Positions 1 through 7,170 of a stretch of DNA of 13,363 nucleotides are shown here, in pieces (within the stretch, counting starts at the first letter, position 1; each line of letters begins with the position of its first letter). Both the position numbers and the translations under genes were made by a program. Source of the stretch: Limnoraphis robusta CS-951. Its GTDB lineage: Bacteria > Cyanobacteriota > Cyanobacteriia > Cyanobacteriales > Microcoleaceae. The notes under the pieces were generated by a model. The model was not told the origin of the DNA. It ran no database searches and worked only from the letters and a program-made list of their open reading frames with translations. The DNA lies in the NCBI RefSeq assembly GCF_000972705.2, contig NZ_LATL02000168.1, positions 10,469-23,831 of the forward strand, written 5' to 3'.

Positions 1-2550
1 GGTGCGGCTTTACGTCAAGCCATTGAACAGTTAGAAATTGCCTTGAAACTTTGGCGAGAACAGGGTGATTTGACTCAAGAAGCAACGACGTTGCAATTTT
101 TGGGTTTAATTCATGCTGACTTAGGAGAATATCAAGCCGCTATCAATTATTATCGTCAGGTTTTACGATTACTTCCTCAATTGTCTCAACCGGAGTATTG
201 GGAGGCTCCTATTTTAGAACTTTCTGCTGAAGTTTATCTCAAATGGGGTGAATATCAAAAGGCGTTAGAAGCCTATGAAAAAGCTCACAGTCTCCGAAAA
301 GAAATAGGATTAGACTCCGCAGAAGCCGCTACATTAAATAGTATGGGTTTACTGTATTATGAGTTAGGAGAATTAGATCGGGCGTTAGGTTATTATAAAC
401 AAGCTCAATTGCTTTTGCAACGCTCTGAAAATTCGGCGGATCGCAAAATGACGGCTTTGATTTTAAATAATATGGGTCAAGTTTATTCCGAGCAAGGTGA
501 ACTAGAGAAAGCCAAAGAAACCTATATTCAAGCCTTGAACTATTGGAACGCTTTACCTGAAAGAGCTGATGTGAGAACGATTCGCGGACAAGCCGCAACG
601 TTGAATAATCAGGGCTATATTTATGCTCAATCTAATCAATTTAAACTCGCTCAACAAACTTATAATGATGCCTTACCACTCTGGCAAAAAATAGGCGATC
701 GCACCCGAGAAGCCAGTACGTTAAATAACCTTTGTTATGTTGATTTTAAACAAGGAAATTTAGATCAAGCCTTAGAAATTTGTACTCAATCTCTGCAAAT
801 TAGACAAACCGTTGGAGACAGAACTAAACAACCACTGAGTCTTTATTATATTGCTCAAATTCAACGCGAACAAGGTCAGTTAGAAGCGGCAGTTAAAACG
901 ATAGAAGCAGCCTTAGAAATCATTGAAGACTTACGAACAAAAGTTGATCGTCAAGATTTAAGAACCTCTTTTTTTGCTTCCAAACAGGAATATTATGAAT
1001 TCTATATTGATTTGTTAATGCAACTCCATAAACAAAATCCCGAAAAAGGTTATGATGGGTTAGCCTTACAAGCCAGTGAACGAGCAAAAGCGAGAAGTTT
1101 ATTAGAAATATTAGCTGAATCTGGGGGAGAAGTTACATCTGGAATTGACCCTAAATTATTACAAGAAAAGAAACAACTGCAACAAGAACTTAGTGCATTA
1201 GAACAGTTGCGAGTTCGCTTACTCAGTCGTGAACATACTGAAGAACAAAGACTCACAATTAATCAGGAAATCGATAGTTTACTCCAACAATATCGCCGAT
1301 TATTAACAGAAATTAGGGCCAGCAGTCCTCACTACGCAGAATTAACTCAACCGCAACCGTTAACCTTGACTGAAATTCAGCAAAAAGTTCTCGAGCAAGA
1401 GACTATTTTATTAGAATATGCTCTCGGAAAAAATAGAAGTTATTTATGGGTTGTTACGCCAACTTCCATCGAAAGTTATGAACTCCCTGGGCGCGAAGAA
1501 ATTGAACGTCAAGTCACAGAATTTAGAGATTCTTTTTTACTTCCAACTCAACGAATTCGCCGAAAACTAGCCGAAGATACGGGTAAAGAATTAGCAGAGA
1601 TGATCTTACCCAATTCCGAAAAACTCAGTCAAAAACGGTTATTAATTGTTGCGGATGGAGTGTTACAATATGTACCGTTTAACGCCTTACCAACCCCCGG
1701 AACATTAATCTTAGAAGAAGACTGGACGCCATTAATTGTAAACCATGAAATTGTCACCATTCCTTCTGCTTCAACCTTAGCGGTTTTACGTCAAGAAATG
1801 AAGGGAAGAACACCCGCACCCAAAGCTTTAGCAATACTGGCTGATCCGGTTTTTAGCTATCAAGATGATCGGGTGAAAAATGTAGTTCCAGAAAAGATGA
1901 AACCGCTACCGCCTGAGTTAGAACGTTCGGCGCGAGAATCAGGGGTTTTGTTTGATCGTTTACCCTTTACCGAGAAAGAAGCTGAACGAATTTTAGACTT
2001 AATTCCAACGATTAATAGTACCAAACAATTTGGCTTTTCAGCTCGTCGAGAATTTGTCACCAGTCAACAAATTAATCAATATCGGCTTCTTCATTTTGCC
2101 ACTCATGGTTTACTCAATAGCGAGACTCCTGAACTCTCCGGTTTAGTCTTATCTTTAGTGGATGAAACGGGAGAACCTTTAAATGGTTTTTTGCGTTTAT
2201 ATGATATTTTTAACCTCAAACTTTCCGCAGACTTAGCCGTTTTAAGTGCTTGCGAAACGGGACTCGGAGAAAATATTCAAGGTGAAGGATTAGTCGGTTT
2301 AACGAGGGGATTTATGTATGCAGGTGCGCCCCGAGTCGTGGTAAGTTTGTGGAAAGTTGATGACCAAGCCACTTCAGAATTAATGGTAAAATTTTATCAA
2401 CGAATGCTACAACAAAACCTATCCCCCGTCGCCGCTTTACGAGTCGCTCAAATTGATATGTGGCAACAAAATAAATGGTCATCTCCCTACTTTTGGGCCG
2501 CGTTTACCTTGCAAGGAGAATGGCAAGCCCCCAAAATCAACCCCAATTAA
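1..2550 (+). CDS. TPR-CHAT domain protein, caspase-like protease (5' end missing)
   Basis: The frame is open from base 1, and the codons before the first possible start (TTG at 43) already read as TPR helix, so the true start lies outside the window. Counting residues from base 1, about seven tetratricopeptide repeats fill residues 1-320. A Glu/Gln-rich, probably coiled-coil stretch follows (about 385-440), then a C-terminal CHAT domain that ends at residue 849. The CHAT catalytic pair is present: His702 in the motif FATHG and Cys751 in SACETGLGE. CHAT proteins are clan CD (caspase/separase-like) cysteine peptidases; cyanobacteria carry many TPR-CHAT proteins, of which HetF is the best known. 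The TPRs probably bind a partner protein or substrate. No signal peptide can be judged because the start is missing. The family is clear; the substrate and pathway are unknown. Confidence 0.9.
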   Translation, partial: GAALRQAIEQLEIALKLWREQGDLTQEATTLQFLGLIHADLGEYQAAINYYRQVLRLLPQLSQPEYWEAPILELSAEVYLKWGEYQKALEAYEKAHSLRKEIGLDSAEAATLNSMGLLYYELGELDRALGYYKQAQLLLQRSENSADRKMTALILNNMGQVYSEQGELEKAKETYIQALNYWNALPERADVRTIRGQAATLNNQGYIYAQSNQFKLAQQTYNDALPLWQKIGDRTREASTLNNLCYVDFKQGNLDQALEICTQSLQIRQTVGDRTKQPLSLYYIAQIQREQGQLEAAVKTIEAALEIIEDLRTKVDRQDLRTSFFASKQEYYEFYIDLLMQLHKQNPEKGYDGLALQASERAKARSLLEILAESGGEVTSGIDPKLLQEKKQLQQELSALEQLRVRLLSREHTEEQRLTINQEIDSLLQQYRRLLTEIRASSPHYAELTQPQPLTLTEIQQKVLEQETILLEYALGKNRSYLWVVTPTSIESYELPGREEIERQVTEFRDSFLLPTQRIRRKLAEDTGKELAEMILPNSEKLSQKRLLIVADGVLQYVPFNALPTPGTLILEEDWTPLIVNHEIVTIPSASTLAVLRQEMKGRTPAPKALAILADPVFSYQDDRVKNVVPEKMKPLPPELERSARESGVLFDRLPFTEKEAERILDLIPTINSTKQFGFSARREFVTSQQINQYRLLHFATHGLLNSETPELSGLVLSLVDETGEPLNGFLRLYDIFNLKLSADLAVLSACETGLGENIQGEGLVGLTRGFMYAGAPRVVVSLWKVDDQATSELMVKFYQRMLQQNLSPVAALRVAQIDMWQQNKWSSPYFWAAFTLQGEWQAPKINPN
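695..702. repeat. HIP1 octamer GCGATCGC
   Basis: Perfect palindromic HIP1 octamer inside the TPR-CHAT gene. HIP1 is strongly over-represented in many cyanobacterial genomes. Two more copies lie at 6644-6651 and 10892-10899. Confidence 0.85.
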
Positions 2551-2561
2551 ACTTTGAATTT

Positions 2562-2580
2562 TAGATAAAAAATTTATCTA
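2562..2580 (+). terminator. A+T-rich perfect hairpin after the CHAT gene
   Basis: An 8-base perfect stem (TAGATAAA pairing with TTTATCTA) with a 3-base loop starts 12 bases after the CHAT stop codon. The stem is almost all A-T pairs and no long T run follows, so it is at best a weak terminator. It could also simply protect a 3' end. Confidence 0.35.
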
Positions 2581-2600
2581 TAATTGAATCACAGTATACC

Positions 2601-2628
2601 TTGAGTTAGAGGGGTTTTATTGTAAAAT
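2601..2628 (+). promoter_or_regulatory. Candidate sigma70-type promoter for the DUF62 gene
   Basis: TTGAGT (2601-2606) and TAAAAT (2623-2628) are separated by 16 bases and lie about 55 bases before the ATG at 2684. The match to the -35/-10 consensus is fair. No purine-rich Shine-Dalgarno sequence is evident just before that ATG. Predicted by eye only. Confidence 0.4.
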
Positions 2629-2683
2629 AGGGTTAACCTAGATCTGCTTATCAAAAGTAAAACTGTCTTTCAAAACTTCCATC

Positions 2684-3481
2684 ATGCTGATTAACTTAAT
2701 TGCTGATTATGGTGCGGGAGATCCAGCGTTTGCAGAAGTCAACCAACGTTTACTTCAACACTTAAGCGATGCAAAAATTCACTGTCTTTCTGTTCCGGCT
2801 TTTAGCACGTTAGCAACAGGTTTTTGGATCGCTCAATTAGGGCTTAATCCCGGCCCAGACAACCATTTAATTTATCATAATTGCGCCCCTCGTCAAGATG
2901 ATTTAGAAGCTCGCCCCAATAATGAAGGTGAAGGACTGACTTATGCTTTACTACCCAATGGTGTTAAAGTTGTGGGTGTTTTAGCCGGATATTCTCTATC
3001 CTTTATCAAAGAATTTGCTCTGTCTATTCATAGCATAAAAGTTTCACGCGGCGGCTCTCAATTTCGCTCACGAGATGTCTTCCCTCAAGCCGCAATTGCA
3101 TTAGCGAAAGGGGATGAAAGTGTCTTAGGAGATATCATTACACCTGAACAAATTCCTGATTATCCAAAAGATCGGGTCGCTTGGATTGATGGATATGGTA
3201 ATATTAAAACGACCATTTCTGCGGATTCGGTTGACCTCGAACCGGAAACAAAAGTCATCGTTAGAGTCGGAGATATGGTCAGTGATGCCGTGTATTCTGA
3301 TGGTAGTTTTCGCGTCAGTGAAGGAACCTTAGCCTTTGCACCTGGAAGTTCGGGTTGGACGCTGAATGACAAACAACAAGTGCGTTGGATGGAGTTATTT
3401 TTGCGGGGTGGAAGTGCTTGGAAACGCTTTGGGAAACCCCGTGTTGGTCAGTTCGTCACCTATCAAGCAATTGGGCGTTAG
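2684..3481 (+). CDS. Divergent SAM hydroxide adenosyltransferase (DUF62) family protein
   Basis: A 265-residue protein, the usual length for the family that contains SAM hydrolases and the SAM-dependent fluorinase and chlorinase. Several family landmarks are visible: an N-terminal ADYGAGDP (residues 7-14, matching the usual TDFG strand); FRSRDVFPQAA (127-137, matching FHGRD-FAPAA); IDGYGNIKT (168-176, matching ID-FGN); and a C-terminal SSGW followed by GGSAWKRFG (matching the nucleotide-binding SSG and GSAA-LG segments). The histidine of HGRD is replaced (Arg128-Ser129), and the region that normally carries VDPGVG reads NCAPRQDD (66-73). The family's water-activating Asp-Arg-His set therefore looks altered, and SAM hydrolysis should not be assumed. 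It stands alone between the CHAT gene and the larA-like gene. Start chosen at the first ATG, which gives the family's N-terminal strand. Confidence 0.75.
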   Translation: MLINLIADYGAGDPAFAEVNQRLLQHLSDAKIHCLSVPAFSTLATGFWIAQLGLNPGPDNHLIYHNCAPRQDDLEARPNNEGEGLTYALLPNGVKVVGVLAGYSLSFIKEFALSIHSIKVSRGGSQFRSRDVFPQAAIALAKGDESVLGDIITPEQIPDYPKDRVAWIDGYGNIKTTISADSVDLEPETKVIVRVGDMVSDAVYSDGSFRVSEGTLAFAPGSSGWTLNDKQQVRWMELFLRGGSAWKRFGKPRVGQFVTYQAIGR

Positions 3482-3526
3482 ACTAGCCCATTAAATGCCC
3501 TCAAAATTACTAAAAACTTAACTTTT

Positions 3527-3565
3527 AGCTATTCACTAGGAACTTGAATTTCTGGTGAAATAGCT
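3527..3565. repeat. Imperfect hairpin downstream of the DUF62 gene
   Basis: AGCTATTCAC (3527-3536) pairs with GTGAAATAGCT (3555-3565) apart from one extra base. It lies 46 bases after the DUF62 stop codon with no T run behind it. A smaller CTAAAA/TTTTAG inverted repeat (3510-3528) lies just before it. Either could shape the 3' end of the transcript; function is unknown. Confidence 0.3.
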
Positions 3566-3599
3566 GTATTATTATCTTAGATCAAGTGTTAGTATGGGT

Positions 3600-3740
<141 letters not shown>

Positions 3741-3744
3741 AGCT

Positions 3745-4905
3745 GTGAAAAAAATAGCCTTAGAAGTGCCAAGCGTCTTATCAAAAGAGGATATTCTGAC
3801 AAAATTGCTCAGTTATCTGTCTCAGTTTGACATGAATCAAAAGCGAGTTTTGATCATTTGTGAAGACGTCACCCGTGCAACACCTCTTTATCAATTTTTT
3901 CCTGATTTTTTAAAAGTTCTCCAAACACAAGCCAGTCAAATTAGTGTTATTTTTGCCTTGGGAACTCATCGCCCGATGACAACCCTAGAAATGCAACAAA
4001 AGCTGGGAATTTCTCCCGAAGCGGCGAGTCAAATTGAACTGATCAACCATAACGCTTTTGACGACTCGCTGTTAATAGAAGTCGGAAAAATAGATAATAT
4101 TCCCGTTAAAATTCATCAGGCAGTCAGCGAACATGATATAATTATTGCATTAGGAAGTGTGCTTCCTCATCGTGTCGTAGGCTTTTCTGGAGGGGCAAAA
4201 TATCTCTGTCCGGGAATTGCTAATAAAGCCGCTATTGATTACACCCACTGGAAAATAACTCGTTATTCAGAAGCAGAAATTATCGGCAAAATAGAGAATC
4301 CGATTCGTCAAATCATCCATCAAATTGCCGACTTGGTGATCACAACCTTTCCCAAAATCTATGTTTCGGTGAACTTTATCACCCTCCCCGCCGGAATTGC
4401 TCATTTATTTATTGGAGATTTTTATTCCTCTTACCAAGAAGCCGCCGAACTTTGTGCCGAATATTTCGTTAAACCCGTTGAAACTTGTTCAAGTATTCTC
4501 ACTTATATTGATAACAAATGTGTTGATTTTTGGCAAGGTGCAAAAGCCATATATAACTGCGGTTCTCGCATCCAAGAAGGCGGAAAACTGGTTATTCGAG
4601 GTGAACTTTCGGAAAAAATATCAGGAACTCACGGCGAAATGATCGCAAAGTTCGGCTATTCTAACCCAGAAACCATTCAAAATTTAGTTGATTCTGGAGA
4701 GTTAAGCAGTCCAGTTGTCGCCAGTCACATGATGCGAGTCAGTCAAGCGTTACAAAAATATCAAGTGATTTTGTCTTCAGAAAATATTAGCCAAGCCGAA
4801 TGTGAAGCCTTAAATTTAGGATATTTAGACCCGAATGACATTGATGAATCAGAGTTTGATTATGTGGTTTATAATGCCACAGATTTAATTTTAACAGCCG
4901 TATAA
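3745..4905 (+). CDS. larA: Lactate racemase (LarA) family nickel-pincer enzyme
   Basis: A 386-residue LarA/DUF2088 protein. LarA-type enzymes racemise or epimerise 2-hydroxy acids with a nickel-pincer nucleotide cofactor bound covalently to a lysine. The key residues are all present: EDVTRATP (40-47, matching DHTRPxP); His75 in GTHRPMT; His142 in LPHRVVGFSGG; Lys152 in GGAKYLCPG; and His168 in DYTHW. These correspond to L. plantarum LarA His108, His174, Lys184 and His200 with a nearly constant offset of 32-33. The first roughly 32 residues of LarA have no counterpart. The start is GTG; an in-frame TAA ends 3 bases before it, so no longer N-terminus is possible. No Shine-Dalgarno sequence is visible. 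The cofactor genes larB, larC and larE are not in the window. The substrate may be a hydroxy acid other than lactate. The gene symbol names the family, not a proven activity. Confidence 0.82.
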   Translation: MKKIALEVPSVLSKEDILTKLLSYLSQFDMNQKRVLIICEDVTRATPLYQFFPDFLKVLQTQASQISVIFALGTHRPMTTLEMQQKLGISPEAASQIELINHNAFDDSLLIEVGKIDNIPVKIHQAVSEHDIIIALGSVLPHRVVGFSGGAKYLCPGIANKAAIDYTHWKITRYSEAEIIGKIENPIRQIIHQIADLVITTFPKIYVSVNFITLPAGIAHLFIGDFYSSYQEAAELCAEYFVKPVETCSSILTYIDNKCVDFWQGAKAIYNCGSRIQEGGKLVIRGELSEKISGTHGEMIAKFGYSNPETIQNLVDSGELSSPVVASHMMRVSQALQKYQVILSSENISQAECEALNLGYLDPNDIDESEFDYVVYNATDLILTAV

Positions 4906-4918
4906 AGAGTTGTCAATT

Positions 4919-5524
4919 TTAATTTCCTTGATAAATACCACTCGCTAAAATACCCAGAATTCTATTGACATCGTTGAGATAATATTCGCTCAAATCAATG
5001 CTTAATGTTTGTTTCTCTAACTTTAAAAATTGCCAAATGCTGCCTGTTGTTACCGCACCATAAATGATTTTTATTTCCGTTGCGGCTTGCTCATTGAAAA
5101 TTTGAGCCGCGACCATTTCCGCCGCACATTGACCCAAACCAGCATTAATATTTTCTTTCTTGGCTTCTACAACGATAATCACGGGTGCTGTTAACATCAG
5201 AATTTCTGGAGACTTCGTAATAATAAAATCACAAATTCCATTTAATCCTTTAGTTAAGTCAACGGTAAAATCAATCCCCGAAAATAAACTAATTTGCTCT
5301 TTTAACTGTCGGCGCAAATCCACCAATATCGGAGCAATAATCAGTTCAGAACGAGCTTTTTCACTATTACTTCCTAAAGCAATCGGTAGATGATAGTTGA
5401 GGGTTTCTGTGAGCAAATTACTGGCTTCTACTTTGGGAATATCAGCAAAAAGAGCGCGTTTTTCTAAGGTGACTAAACCGAACTCTTGTTTGGCTCTCGC
5501 TAAACTAAACTCACTGTAAGACAT
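4919..5524 (-). CDS. Small PD-(D/E)XK nuclease-like protein
   Basis: A 201-residue protein that I recognise only at superfamily level. A PD-(D/E)XK core can be read in order: helix residue Glu60 in EKARSELI followed by APIL; Asp99 in ICDFIIT; Glu120 and Lys122 in IVVEAKKENI; then a helix with Gln132 (GLGQCAAEM); and a strand IIYGAVTTGSIWQFLKL (154-170). This resembles the N-terminal nuclease domain of type I restriction HsdR proteins, but no helicase domain, methylase or specificity subunit is nearby, so a restriction role is not supported. Start: ATG at 5524, with GGAGG nine bases upstream; a TTG two codons earlier (5527) is the alternative, six bases from the same GGAGG. Its stop codon faces the larA-like gene's stop codon 13 bases away. 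It lies behind the opcA terminator and so probably has its own promoter. Confidence 0.65.
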   Translation of the reverse strand: MSYSEFSLARAKQEFGLVTLEKRALFADIPKVEASNLLTETLNYHLPIALGSNSEKARSELIIAPILVDLRRQLKEQISLFSGIDFTVDLTKGLNGICDFIITKSPEILMLTAPVIIVVEAKKENINAGLGQCAAEMVAAQIFNEQAATEIKIIYGAVTTGSIWQFLKLEKQTLSIDLSEYYLNDVNRILGILASGIYQGN

Positions 5525-5589
5525 CAAGCAACGCCTCCGTTGAGTTTTGAATGATTATATCATGTCTGCCGATGAATGAATAATGATTC

Positions 5590-5694
5590 TGTAGGGGCGA
5601 GTTTCTTAACGTTTTCGAGTTCATTTTCTTTGTGTCTTTGTGTCTTTGTGGTAGATTAAAACAAAAAACAAGAGGCGCCAACAGCGCCCCTACA
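5590..5694. repeat. Inverted-repeat element with TGTAGGGGCG ends
   Basis: TGTAGGGGCG (5590-5599) is the exact reverse complement of CGCCCCTACA (5685-5694), enclosing about 85 bases of non-coding DNA. The core includes an 8-base tandem tract TTTGTGTC x 2.75 (5629-5650). The left end resembles the palindrome at 11346-11407, so this seems to be a dispersed intergenic repeat family. Its right end supplies part of the opcA terminator stem. Confidence 0.55.
5658..5690 (-). terminator. Rho-independent terminator of the fbp-zwf-opcA cluster
   Basis: Read on the minus strand, a 7-base stem GGGGCGC/GCGCCTC (one G-T pair) with loop TGTTG is followed by a T-rich tail, TCTTGTTTTTTGTTTT. It begins 25 bases after the opcA stop codon, a classical intrinsic terminator layout. 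Confidence 0.75.
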
Positions 5695-5715
5695 AATTGA
5701 ATTAAAATTCTAAAC

Positions 5716-7047
5716 CTAACGGAGTTTAAGAATTTGAGCCGTTAACGCTAAACTTTCTTCATACAAAATATCACGACCCCAACGTTGCAATTGCTGCGTC
5801 ATTAGGGATTCAGCTTTTTGATCAGAAGTAGCTGTCACCTGTTCCGTGCGACAAGATTGAGCGCTTCCGCCTGATTCCATCCGCATACAACCCGTCGTTT
5901 CTGAACACAAAATCGTGCAGCAATTGGCATTTGGATTACTCGAAGTTAACCGTAAACCCACCAAATCACCAGGAATTTCGCCATAATCAGCAGCCGGAAT
6001 CGCCGCCAACTCAGCAACAATTTCCTTATCATTTGGCGCTTTAAACTTGACATATTTCAAGTCATAGTCTCCACCTTCAGAGGTAAAAGAAATCGGTTTC
6101 CAATCGAGGCGAGAAGCAAACCAACCCAAAAACATTAACGCTTGAGTTGCATTTCCCTTTTCATAATCAATCGCCACATTGTCAATTTCACCCAACGACA
6201 TCCGACGTTCAGGAGGGTCAAAAGCAGCCGCCGATAATTCTTGCCAAGGTGCCAAACGATGCCAATTCAAATCAGCAATGTAGGTTTCCTGTTCGATCAA
6301 ATTCTGCATTTTCAGCAATTCTGATTCAGGATCACTAAAATAGCAAGAATCCACAATCAAACAATTACTACAACTTGACAAGCGCTTAAACAAATCTTGT
6401 TCAGGATTCGGCGTCGCCTTCCACCAAACAAACTTAGGTAAGTCAGGAATCATCAAAGACGCCACAACATCGCTCACCCGTTCTAACGCTTCTTTGGTGC
6501 CGCGTAGGGTAATATATTCAGCACAAATCAGACTTTCTTCGCTCTTTTGCTGAATCGGACAGTAGGCAGAAACCTGAGCCGTGACACCCGTATCTTCGCC
6601 CATTGTCGGACAAAGGGTAATAATCCGACAAGGATTTTGAGCAGCGATCGCTTCACTGATACTAAAACCGCGACTATCCAAATTAGTAATTTGTTGGCGT
6701 TCCGGGGGGAGCTTGGCAAATTCTTCGCGCAGTTTAGCCAGAGTATGTGAGTCTACCCGACCCGTAATACTCAAACCATAAACGTTTTGAGCTTCTCTAA
6801 TCGCTTCGCGGGTGTTCGTACCGTGAATCCCATCCAGCGCCCCCGTATAAAATCCCAACCCACCCAGGAGTTGTTGGAATTCTTCGGGTTCATAAATAAC
6901 CATACTAAACGTCGCGGCTCGAGTGGCGACTGCCTTGGTCTTTCCACCTCCGACGGCTTGAGAAAGCCAGATGCTATTTAACTCGCCCTCAATTTCGCTC
7001 AGGGAGATATCTTTTGGTTTTTGTAGCGCAACAAGTGGTGTACTCAT
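5716..7047 (-). CDS. opcA: OpcA, activator of glucose-6-phosphate dehydrogenase
   Basis: A 443-residue OpcA, the cyanobacterial protein needed for assembly and allosteric activation of glucose-6-phosphate dehydrogenase. It lies directly downstream of zwf. Residues about 54-110 form a peptidoglycan-binding-like three-helix fold (EFQQLLGGLGFYTGALDG, then TGRVDSHTLAKL). There is no signal peptide, so this module probably serves protein contact in the cytoplasm, not wall binding. The OpcA body follows, with FVWWK at 206-210. The C-terminal part is cysteine-rich: Cys376, 377, 381, 387 and 399. Cys381 and Cys387 (CSETTGC) have the same six-residue spacing as the redox pair reported for Anabaena OpcA, which thioredoxin reduces in light to lower Zwf activity; that role here is inferred. 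ATG start. Transcription is probably from upstream of fbp and/or zwf, ending at the hairpin at 5658-5690. Confidence 0.93.
   Translation of the reverse strand: MSTPLVALQKPKDISLSEIEGELNSIWLSQAVGGGKTKAVATRAATFSMVIYEPEEFQQLLGGLGFYTGALDGIHGTNTREAIREAQNVYGLSITGRVDSHTLAKLREEFAKLPPERQQITNLDSRGFSISEAIAAQNPCRIITLCPTMGEDTGVTAQVSAYCPIQQKSEESLICAEYITLRGTKEALERVSDVVASLMIPDLPKFVWWKATPNPEQDLFKRLSSCSNCLIVDSCYFSDPESELLKMQNLIEQETYIADLNWHRLAPWQELSAAAFDPPERRMSLGEIDNVAIDYEKGNATQALMFLGWFASRLDWKPISFTSEGGDYDLKYVKFKAPNDKEIVAELAAIPAADYGEIPGDLVGLRLTSSNPNANCCTILCSETTGCMRMESGGSAQSCRTEQVTATSDQKAESLMTQQLQRWGRDILYEESLALTAQILKLR
6644..6651. repeat. HIP1 octamer GCGATCGC
   Basis: Perfect HIP1 palindrome inside opcA; second of three in the window. 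Confidence 0.85.
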
Positions 7048-7050
7048 AGT

Positions 7051-7085
7051 ATCAGTCGTTAGTGATTAGCTATTAGCTGTTCATT
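7051..7085. repeat. Degenerate heptamer tract upstream of opcA
   Basis: Five consecutive 7-base units can be read: ATCAGTC, GTTAGTG, ATTAGCT, ATTAGCT, GTTCATT. Two are identical and the others share the core. This is a degenerate version of the heptameric intergenic repeats of cyanobacteria. It lies immediately before the opcA start codon on the minus strand and so forms its untranslated leader. Confidence 0.5.
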
Positions 7086-7116
7086 GTAGAGATGTTCTCA
7101 CGTTCACATCTGTAGT

Positions 7117-7157
7117 CAGTCAAAAAGCAAGAGTTTTCAAGGTCTTACTTTTGACTG
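7117..7157 (-). promoter_or_regulatory. Long hairpin in the zwf-opcA spacer
   Basis: CAGTCAAAA (7117-7125) and TTTTGACTG (7149-7157) form a perfect 9-base stem with a 23-base loop, 13 bases after the zwf stop codon. No T run follows, so it is not a standard terminator. It could be an attenuator or mRNA-processing structure that sets the zwf to opcA ratio. A second stem, AGATGT/ACATCT, lies next to it at 7090-7111. Confidence 0.4.
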
Positions 7158-7170
7158 CACTCCCCCAATT

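Noticed and set aside
1..2550. Possible type III-E CRISPR (Craspase) TPR-CHAT component
   Set aside because: No cas gene, array or gRAMP-like gene is present, and TPR-CHAT proteins are common in cyanobacteria without CRISPR.
4397..4642. 81-codon plus-strand frame inside the larA-like gene
   Set aside because: Out-of-frame shadow of a gene with all its catalytic residues in the other frame.
5525..5527. TTG as the start of the PD-(D/E)XK-like gene
   Set aside because: The ATG immediately after it (5524) is the more common start and is also within reach of GGAGG. The choice changes the protein by one residue only.
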